From assembly GCF_947250635.1 (NCBI RefSeq), contig NZ_OX366335.1, positions 806,001-870,000 of the forward strand: a stretch of 64,000 bases of DNA. Direction: 5' to 3'. The position numbers and the translations under genes were made by a program. Shown here piece by piece: positions 53,106 to 62,756 of the stretch. Under the pieces are notes generated by a model, which saw only the letters and a list, made by a program, of their open reading frames with translations, ran no database searches and was not told the DNA's origin. Within the stretch, counting starts at the first letter, position 1; every line of letters begins with the position of its first letter. The stretch is from Wolbachia endosymbiont (group B) of Parapoynx stratiotata. Lineage in GTDB: Bacteria > Pseudomonadota > Alphaproteobacteria > Rickettsiales > Anaplasmataceae.

Positions 53106-54152
53106 TCCACACTTCTTAAAAGAATTCAAATCAAATACTACAACTTAAATTACGTAAAATGTGTTAAAAGCATCTTTGGCTTTATAGTCCACTAAGTAAA
53201 AATTTATTTTTAGTATTTTTCTATTGACTTTTAACACAACTGCTTCAAGAAACAGATGAAGTAGCCATAGAGGCAACAGGTAACAGCTGTTTCTTTTATG
53301 ATGCAGTTTCACCTTACGTTAAACGCATAGTAATAATTGCTCCTGGGCAGTTTGAAGTTGTTCGTCGCTCTGTGAACAAAACAGATAAGCATGATGCACG
53401 AGCTATTGCTTTCTTTCTCAGCAAAGATATGTTGCCTGAGGCAAGGTGCAAAAACAAACAATGCCAGCAGTTAGCTTCTCTTCTTCAAATGAGAGATCAG
53501 TTAGTAAAGTCACGGGTATCTTTAATCAATAAAGTTCATGGTCTTTTTAATTACCATGGAATAAAAATTAAAAAAGAAGTACTTACAACTAAAGTAGGAT
53601 TTGAACGTGCTACTCAAAAGCATAATTGGGATCCTTTAGAAAAAGTTGAAATTGAAGTGATTAGCTATCATTTAGAAGCTATCCGAGAAAGCCTTAAAAA
53701 GCTTGAAAAGGAAATTATAGCTTTCGCTAAACAACTTCCTGGGTTCAGCAATCTTATCAGCATAAAGGGAATAGGTCCAATTTCTGCAGCTGTTTTTATT
53801 GTAACAATCGGAGACATTAATGATTTCCGTAGACCTGAGAAACTTACTGCATATTTTGGAGTTGTACCAAGAGTTTCTCAATCTAATCAGCAATGTACAA
53901 TTGGAAGAATTACCAAACGAGGGTCAAAAATAGCGCGTACTTCTTTAGTTCAATGTACTTGGATTGCTGTACGTTACAGTCCTTACTTGAAAAGCTTTTA
54001 TGAACATATAAAAAAGAAGCGTGATTCTGCTAAGGCTATAACTGCTACTGCTAGAAAATTTCTTATAACTATTTTCTACACTCTTAAAAATAACTGGGTT
54101 TTTAAAGATTTTACAAAATTTGAAATTTCTACTGGACAATAATCATAGGAGA

Positions 54153-54485
54153 AAAATATACTTTAGTTTTGGGAGAATAATTGGGAAAATTTGTCTAGTT
54201 ATTTAAAATATTCTGGCCCTGTAAGAAAATTAATTTATACCACAAATCCTATTGAGGGACTACATAGACAGATCAGAAAATTTACTAAAACCAAGGGCTC
54301 ATTTACTAGCACAAATGCCTTGTATAAACAGGTATATTGTGCTATAAAGAAGGCAGGAGAGAAATGGACTATGCCTATACATGATTGGGCTTTAACTATC
54401 TCTCAACTTGATATCTTTTTTCCTAGTAGGTTAAAAATTGAGTTGAATTAAAAATGCGGTTTGACACAGTTTATTTAACACTCCC
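54153..54485 (+). pseudogene. IS256-B, 3' portion
   Basis: The remaining 3' part of the decayed IS256-B transposase (open from 54191 to 54451 with TTNPIEGLHRQIRK) and the right terminal repeat ending TTTAACACTCCC at 54485. It matches 46-383 inverted with few changes. The bases next to the two outer ends of IS256-B (TCTTTCTC and TTTTATTC) agree at only five of eight positions, so any duplication has decayed or been exchanged. Confidence 0.85.
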
Positions 54486-54574
54486 TTTTTATTCTGGATA
54501 CTAGGTTAAAAATAGAACGTTTAAATTTCTTGTTTTTATTGTTATCATACTTAGATTTCCTAAGAACTTATTTA

Positions 54575-55543
54575 CTACAAAATACAACAAGTTCTATTTA
54601 TTTGAGAAAGTTGTGCGTCTTGTAGAACAGATTTTGTTGTAGGTTTCTCTGTAGCTATTTCAAGGTTTTCTTCTATGCTTTTTTGTTCTCTGTAATCTTT
54701 AACTTCTTGAATGAAATCTTCAAGCCACTTCTCACTACCTATCTTGGCATGTCGTTGTTGCTCACCTTTAAGAAGTTTTATTACAGCTGCATCTTGATTT
54801 TCAGGCACTCTTTGATATTTAAGCCACAAGTCACGAATATCAGGAGGAGCTTTTTTCAAATGAGCTTCAAAGGTTGCTTTTGTGTCTTTTGTACTTTCTT
54901 CTTGTTGATCTTGATGGAATTTAAACCAGAAATTGCGAATATCAGGAGAAGCTTTATCCCAAAGAAGTTTAGTAATTTCTTTTATATTTCTCAGATCTTC
55001 TTGTTTCAATCTTTTACCATCACCTATATATCGTTTATTAAGACCAACTTGCAGAGGATAAAGTAAAAGGGTAGTTTTGCTCTGTGAATGTATAGGTCTA
55101 TTTAAAATCATTGCTAGATTTGTATCACAATCTTCTAATACTGCTTTAACTTTTTTAACATCTAAATAATCTATTGCTTGACGTAATTTGTGGTGAAGAT
55201 CACTTGTTCTCTTTAAGTTTTTCACTTTTTGCATATGCGAATCATCATTTCCTTTCGCTTCTTGCATAGCTATATCACACGAAATACTCTCAATTTTTTG
55301 CTCCATTTTCTGTATACATTGATTAATTTCCTTTTGATTTTTTTTGAATATAATCAACTGTGAAGTGGTACAAGGGTTAGGTAGATCGTCTTTAAACTCT
55401 TTTTGTATATTACTAGGTAATTCGCTTTTCAAAACTTCTTGTATATCGCTATCGTAATTATTTTTTATATTCTCAAAGTTGCCTTGTATAGCTTCACTAA
55501 TTAATGAATCTCGAATGTTTTTTTGTCTGTTAGTTAATAACAT
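54575..55543 (-). CDS. Wolbachia orphan ending in a CaaX-like motif
   Basis: A 322-residue soluble, mostly helical protein that I do not recognise. Residues 60-120 are coiled-coil-like (QKEINQCIQKMEQKIES). Two similar segments occur in the second half (SPDIRNFWFKFHQDQQ and PPDIRDLWLKYQRVPE). The protein ends TCCIL, and the last four residues, CCIL, fit the eukaryotic CaaX prenylation box, with Leu favouring geranylgeranylation. No signal peptide is present. A host-delivered, membrane-targeted effector is a plausible inference; no delivery signal has been shown. Confidence 0.65.
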   Translation of the reverse strand: MLLTNRQKNIRDSLISEAIQGNFENIKNNYDSDIQEVLKSELPSNIQKEFKDDLPNPCTTSQLIIFKKNQKEINQCIQKMEQKIESISCDIAMQEAKGNDDSHMQKVKNLKRTSDLHHKLRQAIDYLDVKKVKAVLEDCDTNLAMILNRPIHSQSKTTLLLYPLQVGLNKRYIGDGKRLKQEDLRNIKEITKLLWDKASPDIRNFWFKFHQDQQEESTKDTKATFEAHLKKAPPDIRDLWLKYQRVPENQDAAVIKLLKGEQQRHAKIGSEKWLEDFIQEVKDYREQKSIEENLEIATEKPTTKSVLQDAQLSQINRTCCIL

Positions 55544-55667
55544 ACCTTACCTCTATCTCTTATGGCAAATTTAGCGCTATAATTATACGTATTTATAATC
55601 AAGTCAAGAGAAAAAATTAGCAAAGCGGTTGAAGTTTTAATAACATATAGCTTTCACAGTACTGTCT

Positions 55668-57125
55668 ATGGAAAGTCTGCAAGTTTTACGTTCAATTGCG
55701 TTTATTGTGGGAATTTTTCTATTGTTGTTTGGCGTAGCAATGCTTATTCCTGCTATTACTAATAATTATCTAGGTTACGAATGGAAAAATTTTCTGGTTG
55801 GATTTATAGTTACCTGCACATTTAGTGCGATTTTTATTCTACTGGGTAAACTAAATAGGGTACATGGAATGCCAGCAATTTTTGCGATTACCAGTTGTAC
55901 CTGGATTGCATTATCTCTATTTGCAGCTATTCCATTTTATCTTGATAGTTTAAGCTACATTGATGCACTGTTTGAAGCAGTATCTGGGATTACAACCACA
56001 GGAGCAACTGTTCTAAGTTACATCGAGCAACAATCTCCGGGGATACTACTGTGGAGAGCAATGCTGCACGGTATAGGTGGTTTTGGAGTAATTACAGTAG
56101 GAATTGCAATTTTTCCCATATTTAAGGTTTTGAGCTTAAATAATTTACTCTATTCTGAGTACTCAGATGCTCTTAAAAGAAAGTTACCACATACGCGAAG
56201 CGTAGTAATACATATTGCAGAAATATATTACTGCCTAATTTTATTGTGCATATTTTCCTACTATCTAGCTGGCATGCCATTATTTGACGCAGTATGTCAC
56301 GGAATGTCCGCTGTATCAACTGGTGGATTTGCTAACTATAACGATTCTATAGGCTACTACAATAACCCTATATTGGAGGTCATAACAATTATCTTTATGA
56401 TTTTAGGCTCTTTACCTTTTCTGAGCTATTTAAAAATTATAAGACGATTAGACGTTTGTTATGATGAACAGGTCTCTTACTTTATTAAGATAGTTGTTAT
56501 CTCATCTTTGCTTGCTTGTTTTTGGTTATATAAAAATTTTGACTTAGGAGTATTTTTATCATTTAGGTACAGCACATTCACCATTACCTCCTTTATCACA
56601 TCAACTGGCTATGTAATGTGCAACTACTTGAATTGGAGCTTTATTTCAGTCTTAGCTTTCTTTTTAGCCTTTATTGGTGGATGTGGTGGTTCTGCTAGTG
56701 GTGGAATCAAAATCTTCCGTTTAGTCATTTTTCTAAAATCTATAAGGAATTACTTTAGCTCTTTATTAAATCCAAGTGAAAGCGATAGAGTAAAACTCAA
56801 TGGTAAAATACTGGAGAATGATGAAGTTCAATCTGTCTTTACGTTTTTTGCGATTTACATGTTAACGTTCGCTATATCATCAATAGTGATGTCTTACTTG
56901 AGCAATGCGGACTTTATAACTAGCATCAGCTCTGTTTCTGCAATGCTTACAAATTCTGGCCCAGGATTTAGTAACCTAATAGGTCCTTCAGGTAATTATT
57001 CCTCCTTTAGTGGTGGAGTAAAGCTATTTCTATCGTTTTTGATGCTGCTTGGCAGGCTTGAAATATTGCCAATTTATTTTTGTATAGGTAGTTTATACTG
57101 GAAACTTTGCCATTCCAGAGTGTAA
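55668..57125 (+). CDS. trkH: TrkH/KtrB-family potassium uptake protein
   Basis: A 485-residue K+ transporter membrane subunit with four pore repeats. The pore loops are visible as GITTTGATVL (about 104), SAVSTGGFAN (about 215), ITSFITSTGY and LTNSGPGFSN, each with the Gly that lines the filter. It pairs with a regulatory TrkA subunit, which is not in the window. Confidence 0.9.
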   Translation: MESLQVLRSIAFIVGIFLLLFGVAMLIPAITNNYLGYEWKNFLVGFIVTCTFSAIFILLGKLNRVHGMPAIFAITSCTWIALSLFAAIPFYLDSLSYIDALFEAVSGITTTGATVLSYIEQQSPGILLWRAMLHGIGGFGVITVGIAIFPIFKVLSLNNLLYSEYSDALKRKLPHTRSVVIHIAEIYYCLILLCIFSYYLAGMPLFDAVCHGMSAVSTGGFANYNDSIGYYNNPILEVITIIFMILGSLPFLSYLKIIRRLDVCYDEQVSYFIKIVVISSLLACFWLYKNFDLGVFLSFRYSTFTITSFITSTGYVMCNYLNWSFISVLAFFLAFIGGCGGSASGGIKIFRLVIFLKSIRNYFSSLLNPSESDRVKLNGKILENDEVQSVFTFFAIYMLTFAISSIVMSYLSNADFITSISSVSAMLTNSGPGFSNLIGPSGNYSSFSGGVKLFLSFLMLLGRLEILPIYFCIGSLYWKLCHSRV

Positions 57126-57196
57126 CGCTAATTCAGGTTTACATTTAAATTCTATTACATATTATTATAAGTATTACAAAACTTTAAAGGACAATT

Positions 57197-57754
57197 ATGG
57201 CAGTTATGCCAGATAAATGGATAAGGGACAAAGCTGAAAACTCTGGAATGATAGAACCTTTTGTGAATCATAAAAGCAGTAAGGGTGTCGTATCTTTCGG
57301 ATTATCATCTTATGGCTATGATGCAAGAGTTAGTAATAAGTTTAAGATTTTTACTAATATTAATTCAGCTATTGTAGACCCCAAGAATTTTTCTGAGAAT
57401 AGTTTCATAGATAAGGAAACAGATGTATGTATAATCCCACCAAATAGTTTTGTACTTGCCAGCACAGTGGAGTATTTTCGTATACCAAGGAATGTACTAG
57501 TAATTTGTGTTGGCAAATCAACTTATGCAAGATGTGGTATTATAGTAAACGTCACACCTTTAGAACCTGGATGGGAAGGTCATGTCACACTTGAATTCTC
57601 AAACACTACTCCACTTCCTGCAAAAATTTATGCTAATGAAGGCGCATGCCAATTTGTGTTTTTAAGCGGCGAAAGTGAGTGTGAGAAATCATATGATGAT
57701 ATGAAAGGAAAATATATGAATCAGTGTGGTATCACTTTGCCGTTAGTTAAGTGA
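57197..57754 (+). CDS. dcd: dCTP deaminase
   Basis: A 185-residue Dcd that deaminates dCTP to dUTP on the route to dTMP. Motifs are [11 protein letters not shown] (about 35), [25 protein letters not shown] (about 111-121, active-site Ser/Arg) and [14 protein letters not shown] with the catalytic Glu. GGAC lies before the ATG. It is convergent with the next gene. Confidence 0.95.
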   Translation: MAVMPDKWIRDKAENSGMIEPFVNHKSSKGVVSFGLSSYGYDARVSNKFKIFTNINSAIVDPKNFSENSFIDKETDVCIIPPNSFVLASTVEYFRIPRNVLVICVGKSTYARCGIIVNVTPLEPGWEGHVTLEFSNTTPLPAKIYANEGACQFVFLSGESECEKSYDDMKGKYMNQCGITLPLVK

Positions 57755-57759
57755 TTACT

Positions 57760-58773
57760 TTAGATAAAGCTAGATATTGATTTTTTGTATTGAAGATTAG
57801 CAAAATTTTCTTTTATTAGTTCATCACATTTTTTATCACCTAAAACTGCACGTGCAGAGTGATTTTTAAATGATTCTATAAAGCTAATAAAGAAATTTGT
57901 AGAAGGATTACTTAAAGCTTTTGCAACTTCTTTTTTTTCTTCATCATTGGCAAGCTGATTAAATAATTCTTCACCTTTTTTTTGTAGCTCATTTTGAAAT
58001 TCTTGTTTTACAGTAGCCTTATCCGCTCTTTGCAAGAAGGAAAACTCTTCAAAAGTGTACAAGGAAGAGACAATACTGTTAAAGGTACCAGTAAAACATG
58101 CACTGCCAACAAGTACTCCGTATTCTGTTTGCGATTCTACTAAATGTTTAACCAGTTGATATTTTCTCTGTGATATGCGGGTATTAGTATCTATATTATT
58201 ATCAGTACTTTTTTTATTTTTATCCTTACAAGCTTTCCAAACCAAACTTAAAACTTGCTTCAATCTTAATCCACTTCCACTATGTGAATTAGGGTCATTT
58301 TTTATACGCTTTAGGCACTCAAGTGCATGTTTTTTCTCATCTGATGTGAGTTGATCTTTATCTACAGCTTTTTGTATGCCATTTGCTATGCACTCTAACT
58401 GATCAATAAATCCTTCTATTTCCTCTATAAACTTATCATCAACATCAGGCTCGCCATAGTTTTCTTTTAGCTTTTGAACGTTAATATTAATTGCATCATT
58501 TACATTAGTATCATGCGTTGTTTGTTGGATACGCGCTGCCTCCATAAATGCTTCAGTTCTTTGCTCTAACCATTCTGGTAATTTGCCTCCTGCAAGAACA
58601 TATAGCTTACTCAATGCTTGAGCGACTAGAGTTAATGCTAGAACAAGAACAATAGATGCTATTAGTAATACTACAGCTAAACCAATGACTAGCCACCTCA
58701 CAGGGGCTAGTAAAATATCTCTTAATTTTGACGTTCTTTGTATGTTACCTGGTGTATTTACTACTACTGGCAT
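57760..58773 (-). CDS. Wolbachia orphan with one N-terminal membrane segment
   Basis: A 337-residue protein that I do not recognise. A strongly hydrophobic stretch at about 28-52 (WLVIGLAVVLLIASIVLVLA) is followed by a soluble helical region with charged and coiled stretches (QKLKENYGEPDVDDKFIEE, FQNELQKKGEELFNQL). The short positive N-terminus before the helix suggests that most of the chain may face the outside, but this is uncertain. It has no neighbour of related function. Confidence 0.6.
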   Translation of the reverse strand: MPVVVNTPGNIQRTSKLRDILLAPVRWLVIGLAVVLLIASIVLVLALTLVAQALSKLYVLAGGKLPEWLEQRTEAFMEAARIQQTTHDTNVNDAININVQKLKENYGEPDVDDKFIEEIEGFIDQLECIANGIQKAVDKDQLTSDEKKHALECLKRIKNDPNSHSGSGLRLKQVLSLVWKACKDKNKKSTDNNIDTNTRISQRKYQLVKHLVESQTEYGVLVGSACFTGTFNSIVSSLYTFEEFSFLQRADKATVKQEFQNELQKKGEELFNQLANDEEKKEVAKALSNPSTNFFISFIESFKNHSARAVLGDKKCDELIKENFANLQYKKSISSFI

Positions 58774-58929
58774 AATTAATTTTAAATAGTCTTACTATCA
58801 TCAATATAGTATATTTCTCTTATTTTGTCAACTCACATTTCTACTTCTGTACTTTTTCATTCTTTCTTCTAATTACTATAGATGCATTTCTTTATTAATT
58901 GATATCCTTTCAAGCCGCTAACACTGATT

Positions 58930-59383
58930 GCATTTGCCTAGTTACAAAAATAATGTCTGTGCTAAAACATGCTCATATATAGCTCTTTTTCTAATAGTTC
59001 GAATAGCTGGATATTCTTTCTGGCTCAATTTTTTATAACAAACCAATGATTTGATTAAAATCAGGAGAATATGGAGGCAGATATATAACTTCAGCACTGA
59101 CACTTTTAATAAATTCACTTATTTTCTATGAAAAGTTGCATTATCCAAAATCACCCAGCAAAAAGTTTGAACTAGCTATTAAAAACGTCTGTATCGCAGT
59201 AGCCTTCAAAAATCATAGGCGCCATAATTTTTCCCTTATTCAAAGCTGCAATCATACTAATACGCTGACTTTTGTGTTATCAATTCCAGATTAGTCGATA
59301 TATACAAGAATTTCAGTGTTTTTTGTTGCTATGAGTTTTTTAAGCTCAGCACGTTTTTTCTGCGTCCTTAAATAGTCCTAATT
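58930..59383 (-). pseudogene. IS630-family transposase remnant
   Basis: Broken minus-strand coding sequence. IYLPPYSPDFNQI (about 59090-59051) is the signature around the last catalytic acidic residue of IS630/mariner-type transposases, followed by KIEPERISSYSNY. Upstream pieces (KAELKKLIATKNTEILVYID) are also recognisable. Frameshifts and stops are frequent. It lies directly 3' of the phosphoesterase stop. The rest of the gap, 58774-58929, is AT-rich without features. Confidence 0.7.
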
Positions 59384-60619
59384 TTAATTTGTTTTAAGTT
59401 TAAAGTCTTTCGTTAGGTTTGCAGAATACATTTCCTTATTATCTTGGTTATAGAAAGTAAATTTGTGATCGTCTAAACCTAATATTGCAAAGCCAAAGCC
59501 GAAAAAGTTTCTAACTTCGTGTGCTAAGTAATTTCTACTATTTGGATAGTTAAATTCTACGTTTTGATAGACAGGTTCTTGATCTTGAGCGTGTAATAAT
59601 GCACCGCCGTTTCCAACTATAATCTGATCTGGAACATTATCCATTAATAAAATCTGGGCTATATGAATGTGGCCAGAAACTATGGTAGTAACATTGCTTG
59701 GAAATTTATCTCCAAAAGCTTCAATTTGTGTAAGATTACCATGGCTTTTTAATGTCAAAAATTCTTTTTTTGGAGATCTCCAAAGTGGTTTATGAGTCAA
59801 AAACCACGTGGGCTTATCTTGTATCACTTTATCAAACTGCCTCTCAAAAGCATCAACTGTGCTTTGGGTTGTAAAAATTTCCTCACCGGATGAAGAGTCG
59901 AAGATAAAAAACTTCATCGGCCCAGCATCTAAGAACCAACTGGAAATAAGATCTTCACATTTTTGAGGGAAAAAGGGGTATGAATCTAAATATCTGAACC
60001 ATCCTTCATAAGCTCTATTACAACTCTCATGATTTCCACGAACAAAAAGAAAAGGAGATTGTGTTAAAATATCTTTTGCAGGCTCAAACCAATCAGCGTA
60101 CCAAGCTTCTTTGCTATATCCATAAATATCGCTGCACTTTTTTGTGTTTCTACATTTTGTTTGTCTATAATGATAATCACCAACATGGATAATTAAATCT
60201 GGTTTATGAAAAGCGATTGAATCTAAATTTTTTTTCAAAGGCCAGTTATCTACAGAATTACATTCTTGCTGAAATAACATATTTATTCTACATCCTGTAT
60301 CGCCAATGAAGGCAATTTTGCTGATCTTTTCCGCTAATACGGGAACTTTTATATTGTCAATACTAATGTTTTGAGCATTTGTTTCTACTATCAGTTCACA
60401 AACTGTTTCGGTATTGTTAATTGAGCTGCGACTTAGCATTTCTACTGCCTTATTATCGACGTAAGCAATGGGACACATGTTATTGTCTATAATCGCACGT
60501 ATGCTTAATTTATTTTCTGGAATGATTTGAGACCATGTGTACAATATTTGTGCATGAGTGGGGTAAAAGCTAATTGTAAGAGATAGAATTAAAAAAATGA
60601 AGATATTAGCTATTTTCAT
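59384..60619 (-). CDS. Exported metallophosphoesterase
   Basis: A 411-residue calcineurin-type phosphoesterase with a signal peptide (about 1-24, cleavage after THA). Metal-site motifs in order are IGDTGCR (about 104), HVGDYHYR (about 147), RGNHESC (about 199), LTHKPLW (about 280) and SGHIHIAQ (about 318). The layout recalls purple acid phosphatase-like or Ser/Thr phosphatase-like secreted enzymes. It is expected in the periplasm or beyond; the substrate is unknown. Confidence 0.85.
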   Translation of the reverse strand: MKIANIFIFLILSLTISFYPTHAQILYTWSQIIPENKLSIRAIIDNNMCPIAYVDNKAVEMLSRSSINNTETVCELIVETNAQNISIDNIKVPVLAEKISKIAFIGDTGCRINMLFQQECNSVDNWPLKKNLDSIAFHKPDLIIHVGDYHYRQTKCRNTKKCSDIYGYSKEAWYADWFEPAKDILTQSPFLFVRGNHESCNRAYEGWFRYLDSYPFFPQKCEDLISSWFLDAGPMKFFIFDSSSGEEIFTTQSTVDAFERQFDKVIQDKPTWFLTHKPLWRSPKKEFLTLKSHGNLTQIEAFGDKFPSNVTTIVSGHIHIAQILLMDNVPDQIIVGNGGALLHAQDQEPVYQNVEFNYPNSRNYLAHEVRNFFGFGFAILGLDDHKFTFYNQDNKEMYSANLTKDFKLKTN

Positions 60620-60737
60620 TTGTATAAAGACCTAAATTAAGAATTAGTAGTAAGATTATCTTAAATGATTAAAGTTTGTAACCATAAAATTCATAGTTAA
60701 ATTATACAGGCATTTCCTAAATTATCCTAGTATCAGA

Positions 60738-60766
60738 TTGACACTTTAGATGAAAAATCCTAAAAT
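60738..60766 (+). promoter_or_regulatory. Promoter of tRNA-Leu and probably the ribA-vir operon
   Basis: TTGACA (60738-60743), a 17-base spacer and TAAAAT (60761-60766), five of six bases matching the -10 consensus. The start is expected near 60773, 37 bases before the tRNA. No other space for a promoter exists between the tRNA and ribA. Confidence 0.7.
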
Positions 60767-60809
60767 GATTAAGTAATTTAAAGTAATTATATAGAAACTA
60801 GAATAAAGT

Positions 60810-60897
60810 GCGGTCGTGGTGGAATTGGTAGACACGCAGCGTTGAGGTCGCTGTGGCTCACAAAGCCTTGGAAGTTCAAGTCTTCTCGACCGCACCA
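60810..60897 (+). tRNA. tRNA-Leu (anticodon GAG), CCA encoded
   Basis: The acceptor stem GCGGTCG pairs with CGACCGC, followed by A and an encoded CCA (60895-60897). The D arm has TGGTGGAATTGGTAGACAC, the anticodon arm CAGCG-TTGAGGT-CGCTG with anticodon GAG, a long class II variable arm (TGGCTCACAAAGCCTT) and a T arm with GTTCAAGTC. It reads CUC and CUU codons. Confidence 0.95.
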
Positions 60898-60917
60898 AGT
60901 TGTTTGGTGTAGGTGAA

Positions 60918-62003
60918 ATGTTTATAGGAAATCAAAGTAGAAATAAAGTAGAAAGGGCCATCAGTGAAGTCAGGCGTGGTCTTCCAATTTTAATATATGA
61001 TGATGAAAATAACTATCTATTGTTTGCTGCTGCTGAAACTTTAGAAAAAAATTTATTTAGTCAATATAAGCTTATATCAGGTAATGTGTATGTTACTTTG
61101 ACTGCAAGTAAGGTAAAATACATATGTCAGAGTAAAGAACATAGTAGCAAACGTCTATTGATAAGCAATTTTGATGAACTGCTCCATTTAATAAACTGTT
61201 CAAAGGAAGATTGGATAAAAGAGTTGCAATGCTCAAAGACAATAGATGCGTATGCTGTTGCCTTGCTTAAGTTCTCAGAATTATTGCCATACGCGTTAGT
61301 GGCTGATATGACTTTTGAGAATAAACATGAAATGCGAAATTGGTGTGAAGAAAATGACATTATTGCACTAAATACGTTACTTGTGAATGATTTTCAACAA
61401 AATCATAGTGTGTATGAAGTGTGCAAAACATCATTATTTTTAAAACAGACTCAAGAAGTAGATATCATATCTTATAGAACCAAAAGTGGCGGAAGAGAAC
61501 ATTATGCAATTATCATTGGCAATCCAGATAAAGATAATGAGCCATTAGTGAGAATTCATTCTTCATGCTATACAGGAGACTTATTAGACAGCTTATCATG
61601 TGATTGCAGAAGCCAGTTACATCAAGCGATTCAAATAATGACCGACTTTGGGAATGGCATTATATTATACTTGATGCAAGATGGGAGAGGCATTGGTTTA
61701 ACTAATAAGTTAAGAGCATACAGTATGCAAAGAAAATATAATCTTGATACTGTTGATGCAAATAGAGTATTGGGTTTTGAAGATGATGAAAGGAGCTTTG
61801 CTGTTGCAGCTAAAATACTTAAGAAATTGAACATTAACAAAATACAATTACTTACAAACAATGGTAGAAAGTTATCAGAGTTGAAAAATAACGGTATAGA
61901 AGTTACAAAGTGTATACCACTTATTATGGAACGCAATGAATATAATGATTCATATATGGAAACAAAATTTGGCAAGTTAGGCCATGGATTAAGGGTTTAT
62001 TAG
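60918..62003 (+). CDS. ribA: GTP cyclohydrolase II (with degenerate DHBP-synthase-like N-terminus)
   Basis: About 361 residues starting at ATG 60918 (MFIGNQSRNK); a TTG six codons upstream lies almost at the tRNA end. The C-terminal half is GTP cyclohydrolase II: zinc ligands CYTGDLLDSLSCDCRSQL (about 217-234), then YLMQDGRGIGLTNKLRAY and VDANRVLGFEDDER. It opens GTP to start riboflavin synthesis. The N-terminal half (about 10-180) resembles RibB (VRRGLPILIYDD) but lacks clear active-site motifs. It lies immediately upstream of virB8, as is known in Wolbachia. Confidence 0.93.
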   Translation: MFIGNQSRNKVERAISEVRRGLPILIYDDENNYLLFAAAETLEKNLFSQYKLISGNVYVTLTASKVKYICQSKEHSSKRLLISNFDELLHLINCSKEDWIKELQCSKTIDAYAVALLKFSELLPYALVADMTFENKHEMRNWCEENDIIALNTLLVNDFQQNHSVYEVCKTSLFLKQTQEVDIISYRTKSGGREHYAIIIGNPDKDNEPLVRIHSSCYTGDLLDSLSCDCRSQLHQAIQIMTDFGNGIILYLMQDGRGIGLTNKLRAYSMQRKYNLDTVDANRVLGFEDDERSFAVAAKILKKLNINKIQLLTNNGRKLSELKNNGIEVTKCIPLIMERNEYNDSYMETKFGKLGHGLRVY

Positions 62004-62075
62004 CTTTTTTGTTATAACTACTTTGTTAGCTTGCTATGTTAATTAATATAAGTTAAGATTTTTAAGAATATTGAG

Positions 62076-62756
62076 ATGCTGAAATTTTTAAAACAAGAAA
62101 AAAGTAATGAGTCATTGGATAAGGATATAAATTGGAATTCAAGTCGCTATAGCACAGTTGTTGCTCAGAGAAATACTTTACTTTTATTTACATTAATATT
62201 ACTAGTTGCAATTTCTATAAGCATATTAGCTATATTTAAAATTAGCACAAGTAGCACTATTGAGCCATTCGTTATAGAAATTGATAAAAAGTCAGGAATA
62301 GTGCAATTGGTTGATCCTGTTACAGTAAAACAATATTCTGCAAATGAAACGCTGAACGATTATTTTATTTCAGAGTATATAAAAGCAAGGGAGGTTTTTG
62401 ACCCATATAATTATAATTATAATTATTATACAAAAGTAAGGTTGTTTTCTTCGCCTAGTGTATATAGTGAATTTAGCAATTATATAAAATCGCAGAATAT
62501 GAATGACCTTTTTAATTTATATTCAGATGCTAAAGGTGAGTTGAAAATTCGTTCAATTCAAAAATTAGGTAATGATGCTCTTCAAGTGAGATTTTCTATA
62601 GAATTTACACGAAAAGATGGAAATTCCTCAAGGAAAAATAAGATAGTTGTGATGTCGTATAAATATGCATCGCTTGAAATGAATGATCAGCAAAGATATA
62701 TTAACCCGTTAGGGTTTCAAGTTATTTCATATAGAGTAGATGATGAATATGTGTAG
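62076..62756 (+). CDS. virB8: Type IV secretion protein VirB8
   Basis: A 226-residue bitopic inner-membrane protein. It has a cytoplasmic N-terminus, one helix (about 39-58, LLLFTLILLVAISISILAIF) and a periplasmic NTF2-like domain with the family segment YFISEYIKAREVFDPYNYN (about 92-110). It nucleates assembly of the secretion channel by contacting VirB9 and VirB10. virB9 starts inside its last codons. Confidence 0.92.
   Translation: MLKFLKQEKSNESLDKDINWNSSRYSTVVAQRNTLLLFTLILLVAISISILAIFKISTSSTIEPFVIEIDKKSGIVQLVDPVTVKQYSANETLNDYFISEYIKAREVFDPYNYNYNYYTKVRLFSSPSVYSEFSNYIKSQNMNDLFNLYSDAKGELKIRSIQKLGNDALQVRFSIEFTRKDGNSSRKNKIVVMSYKYASLEMNDQQRYINPLGFQVISYRVDDEYV

Larger units (their letters stand above)
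51868..53241 (+). mobile_element. IS110-1 copy B (complete, 1374 bp, nested)
   Basis: A complete IS110-1 inside the IS110-2 transposase gene. The left junction is AAAGAT-CT-TATATG and the right junction ACACAA-CT-GCTTC; the CT core is present at both. Apart from orientation it matches 13488-14861. The proteins are identical. Confidence 0.92.
51746..54142 (+). pseudogene. IS110-2 transposase, split by IS110-1
   Basis: The start is ATG 51746 (MRHIGVDLHTNSFTV) after GGAGG. The 5' piece ends at 51867 (FTKDL) and the 3' piece resumes at 53242 (LQETDEVAIEATGN). Joining 122 and 901 nt across the IS110-1 insertion gives 1023 nt, an uninterrupted 340-residue DEDD recombinase. The acidic residues are in GVDLHTN, IEATGN and KTDKHDARA. 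The upstream extension to 51665 lies in the noncoding RNA and is not used. Confidence 0.9.
51489..54152 (+). mobile_element. IS110-2 (inside IS256-B, interrupted by IS110-1)
   Basis: An IS110-family element of about 1290 bp once IS110-1 is removed. The junctions with IS256-B lie in the GGAGA shared by both sides (51484-51488 and 54148-54152), so the exact ends are uncertain by a few bases. It has a 250-base structured 5' noncoding end and one transposase gene. No terminal inverted repeats are visible, as expected for the family. Confidence 0.82.

Noticed and set aside
54486..54574. Target duplication for IS256-B
   Set aside because: The outer 8-mers TCTTTCTC and TTTTATTC agree at only five of eight positions, too weak to call.
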